DNA of 6,127 bases, from NCBI GenBank assembly GCA_015489145.1, contig WGAH01000202.1, forward strand, positions 1-6,127, in the 5' to 3' direction. Below the pieces are notes generated by a model, which made no database searches, was not told the DNA's origin, and saw only the letters and a program-made list of their open reading frames with translations. Position numbers and translations under genes: made by a program. Source of the DNA: Deltaproteobacteria bacterium. Lineage in GTDB: Bacteria > Myxococcota_A > UBA796 > UBA2385. Shown in pieces: positions 5,581-6,127 of the stretch. Every line of letters begins with the position of its first letter. The stretch's first letter is position 1.

Positions 5581-6127
5581 CTACCGGCTCGCCCACCGGA
5601 GCACGAGGCTGGCCATCGCCTGGGAGGGGGTGCCCTCGTCGCGTTCCCGCCGCCCGTCCCAGCGGAACACCCGGCCGCCGCGCTCCAGGTAGACCGCGTC
5701 GGCCTCCACCGCGAACAGCGTTCCGCCGCCCGGCGCCGGCCGCCCCACCAGGCGCTCGGCCACCGGGTCCGGGTCCCAGTCGCGGCCGGGGAGCCATTCC
5801 CGCGTGGGCCGCTCGGTCACCAGCCCCACCCGGCGCGGGTGGCGGTGCAGGGCGATCACCTCGGGGCGGGGCTCGGCCTCGCGGACGAGGAGCACCTTGC
5901 TGCCGGGGCGGAGGAGGTCGGGAAAGCCGAAGGCGACCGCCTCCTCGCCGTCGCCGAGGCGCGCCACGCCCCGCTCGCCGGCGGTGAGCAGCACGTCGCG
6001 GGTGGCGGCGAGGCGGTCGAGGGAATCGGGCAGGGCCGCCCAGCGCTCGCGGTCGACGGTGCCGCCGAGGGCGGCGGAGGCGAACAGGGCCGGCCCGCCG
6101 AAGCGCTGGAAGCAGCTCCACCGGAAC
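5581..6127 (-). CDS. unrecognised protein, 3' part (5' end outside window)
   Basis: The frame is open from the right edge to a TAG at 5583-5581, giving at least 182 residues with no required start inside the window. A GTG at 5994 exists, but the upstream residues read like the same protein, so I treat the gene as 5'-truncated by the window edge rather than starting there. The visible part has no signal peptide, membrane segment or motif that I can name. It reads as a mostly beta-rich soluble protein, with short alternating hydrophobic strands (for example AVAFGFPDLLRPGSKVLLV and GTLFAVEADAVYLERGGRVF) separated by charged turns; the C-terminus is LVLRWASR. It is co-directional with mrp and its stop lies 79 bases before the mrp start, so it may belong to the same transcript. 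I do not recognise the family and assign no function. Confidence refers to it being a real coding region. Confidence 0.72.
   Translation of the reverse strand, partial: FRWSCFQRFGGPALFASAALGGTVDRERWAALPDSLDRLAATRDVLLTAGERGVARLGDGEEAVAFGFPDLLRPGSKVLLVREAEPRPEVIALHRHPRRVGLVTERPTREWLPGRDWDPDPVAERLVGRPAPGGGTLFAVEADAVYLERGGRVFRWDGRRERDEGTPSQAMASLVLRWASR

Noticed and set aside
5498..6121. Minus-strand open frame of 207 codons overlapping the unrecognised upstream gene
   Set aside because: Its translation is Arg/Pro/Gly/Ala-dominated. The overlapping frame ending at 5581 has balanced composition with hydrophobic strands and aromatic residues and is the better coding candidate.

Overview
This very GC-rich window looks like chromosomal DNA of a Gram-negative bacterium. 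Two predicted outer-membrane beta-barrel proteins with signal peptides and C-terminal phenylalanine support that reading. High GC, almost continuous open frames and barrels of this style are compatible with Myxococcota or a related deltaproteobacterial-type lineage, but this is inference: nothing here (no rRNA, no unambiguous marker) fixes the taxon. I see no tRNA, rRNA, CRISPR array, insertion sequence or phage gene.

All genes lie on the minus strand and are read from the right edge to the left edge. In transcription order they are: (1) the 3' part of an unrecognised gene (5581-6127, start outside the window); (2) an Mrp/ApbC/Nbp35-family P-loop ATPase with an N-terminal DUF59-like domain (4383-5501); (3) moaA, the radical-SAM GTP 3',8-cyclase of molybdenum cofactor synthesis (3382-4386), whose GTG start overlaps the mrp stop by 4 bases; (4) a small outer-membrane beta-barrel of unknown function (2427-3323); (5) a large exported protein that joins a degenerate M1-aminopeptidase-like periplasmic region to an Omp85/surface-antigen-like barrel (113-2413); (6) the first codons of another exported protein (1-44, continuing off the left edge).

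The window splits into two functional blocks. The right block (mrp-moaA) concerns iron-sulfur proteins: MoaA needs two [4Fe-4S] clusters, and Mrp-family ATPases are scaffolds or carriers for such clusters, so their translational coupling suggests a dedicated or convenient cluster supply. The left block (barrel, M1-like/barrel fusion, third signal-peptide protein) is a run of cell-envelope genes. A weak candidate promoter with a perfect 12-bp palindrome in its spacer lies between the blocks, so the envelope genes may be transcribed separately.

The main oddities are the loss of the metalloprotease signature in the M1-like domain, the loss of the CxxC motif in Mrp, and an in-frame signal peptide upstream of the first canonical start codon of the M1-like/barrel gene. 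Large open frames on the plus strand are GC-driven shadows. No stretch over 300 bases lacks a gene.
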